A DNA stretch of 64,000 bases from positions 2,108,001 through 2,172,000 of the forward strand of contig JAFCIZ010000006.1 of NCBI GenBank assembly GCA_017871115.1, in the 5' to 3' direction. The translations under genes were made by a program, and so were the position numbers. Positions within the stretch are counted from its first letter, which is position 1, and the number at the start of each line of letters is the position of its first letter. Below the pieces are notes generated by a model that worked only from the letters and a program-made list of their open reading frames with translations, did not search any database and was not told the DNA's origin. The stretch comes from Cunninghamella blakesleeana (lineage: Eukaryota; Mucoromycota; Mucoromycetes; Mucorales; Cunninghamellaceae). Below, piece by piece: positions 63,473-64,000 of the stretch.

Positions 63473-64000
63473 TTATAATGGAACAACAACAAGGGGGTTG
63501 TCAACTGTGTAATTTGATATAATATTTTCAGCCCATAATAAGTTTTTTAAGGAATATATTTGAGTGTCAAAAACTGTAGGAAAAGCATCTGAGAAAGCGG
63601 GGAATAAAGATTCATATAAATCCTGTACAGACAATTCCGTATCTTCATCTCGATAGGGTGAACTATTTAAAGAAATTATATATATATATGTATTAGTATT
63701 AATTATAAACCTACGTATACATTTAATTGTATATGTATAATTTTTATAATTTTTATATTATTTTGTACATTATATATTTTACCTATCAAGCATTGCTTTT
63801 TTTAAAAATGGTTGCCATATACTCTTTTCTTTTGTTGATTCTCTAATTAAAGCTAACATGAATACAACATCTTCTTCTTCCATAATATTTTCAAAAAGCT
63901 GTTCTATTACATCGTTAAATTCAGGATCGTTGTTTAAAAGTTGTTTTAAAGTGATAGTGACTGATTCTAAAGGAATAAATGTCGTAGCATCCACAATAGG
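63473..64000 (-). CDS. possible SET-domain protein, C-terminal part only
   Basis: Two exons are visible: beyond the window edge to 63783, and 63662-63473. The upstream piece reads FIPLESVTITLKQLLNN and then EEDVVFMLALIRESTKEKS followed by IWQPFLKKAM, which resembles the beginning of Rubisco-LSMT/SETD-type proteins (an acidic stretch, a ll.lL.E block, then S.W.PYL). The second exon contains LYESLFPAFSDAFPTVFD and LLWAENIISNYTV, like the helical insert before the catalytic SET core. The frame then stops right after NPLVVVPL, where an intact SET protein would continue toward its NH motif. This could be a truncated copy, a different family, or a gene with an exon I did not find. The start lies outside the window. 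Confidence 0.45.

Overview
The window is nuclear DNA of a filamentous early-diverging fungus, most likely Mucoromycota. The signs are very A+T-rich non-coding DNA, many short GT-AG introns of about 40-250 bp, runs of Asn/Gln/Ser codons, and a typical fungal gene set (Tps2-like trehalose enzyme, OPT transporter, Yah1, Fmp27). Mitochondrial genes (Yah1 ferredoxin, branched-chain E2) and peroxisomal enzymes show a normal aerobic cell. I cannot name a species. Exon structures were built by hand from splice sites. For each complete multi-exon gene the coding exons sum to a multiple of three and the reading frame passes every junction.

Layout from left to right: a Tps2-like trehalose synthase/phosphatase cut by the window edge (-); a 4 kb A+T-rich gap; malate dehydrogenase (+) with a peroxisomal C-terminus; Caf1/Pop2 deadenylase (-); a GATA-finger factor (-); a complete Ty3-like LTR retrotransposon (15140-22351, -) inserted just in front of a tRNA-Gln gene (+); a Nudix-fold protein with a damaged Nudix box (+); EMG1 (-); YAH1 ferredoxin (-); PP4 regulatory subunit 3 (+); branched-chain E2/DBT (-) with a decayed copy of its first exon upstream; a small five-exon SF3B5 gene (-); an unknown low-complexity fungal protein (+); an OPT transporter (+); EF-1alpha (-); peroxisomal 3-ketoacyl-CoA thiolase with an N-terminal PTS2 (-); a 3,038-residue Fmp27/SABRE-type lipid-transfer protein (-); and the 3' end of a possible SET-domain protein (-).

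The genes are unrelated housekeeping functions, each with its own promoter, with no operon or cluster. The only thematic link is the peroxisome: the malate dehydrogenase ends in AKL (PTS1-like) and the thiolase begins with RLQQVSGHL (PTS2), as expected for beta-oxidation plus the glyoxylate cycle.

The most interesting region is the retrotransposon. Its two 579-bp LTRs look identical and are flanked by GACA. Gag and pol are joined by what looks like a textbook -1 frameshift site: slippery GGGAAAA, a 6-nt spacer, a 10-bp hairpin that contains the gag stop, and a possible pseudoknot. Integrase is a separate ORF. Both pol ORFs end in TAA fused to long poly(A) tracts. The element lies 6 bp (counted from the end of the 4-bp repeat) from the mature 5' end of tRNA-Gln, as if aimed at a Pol III start site.
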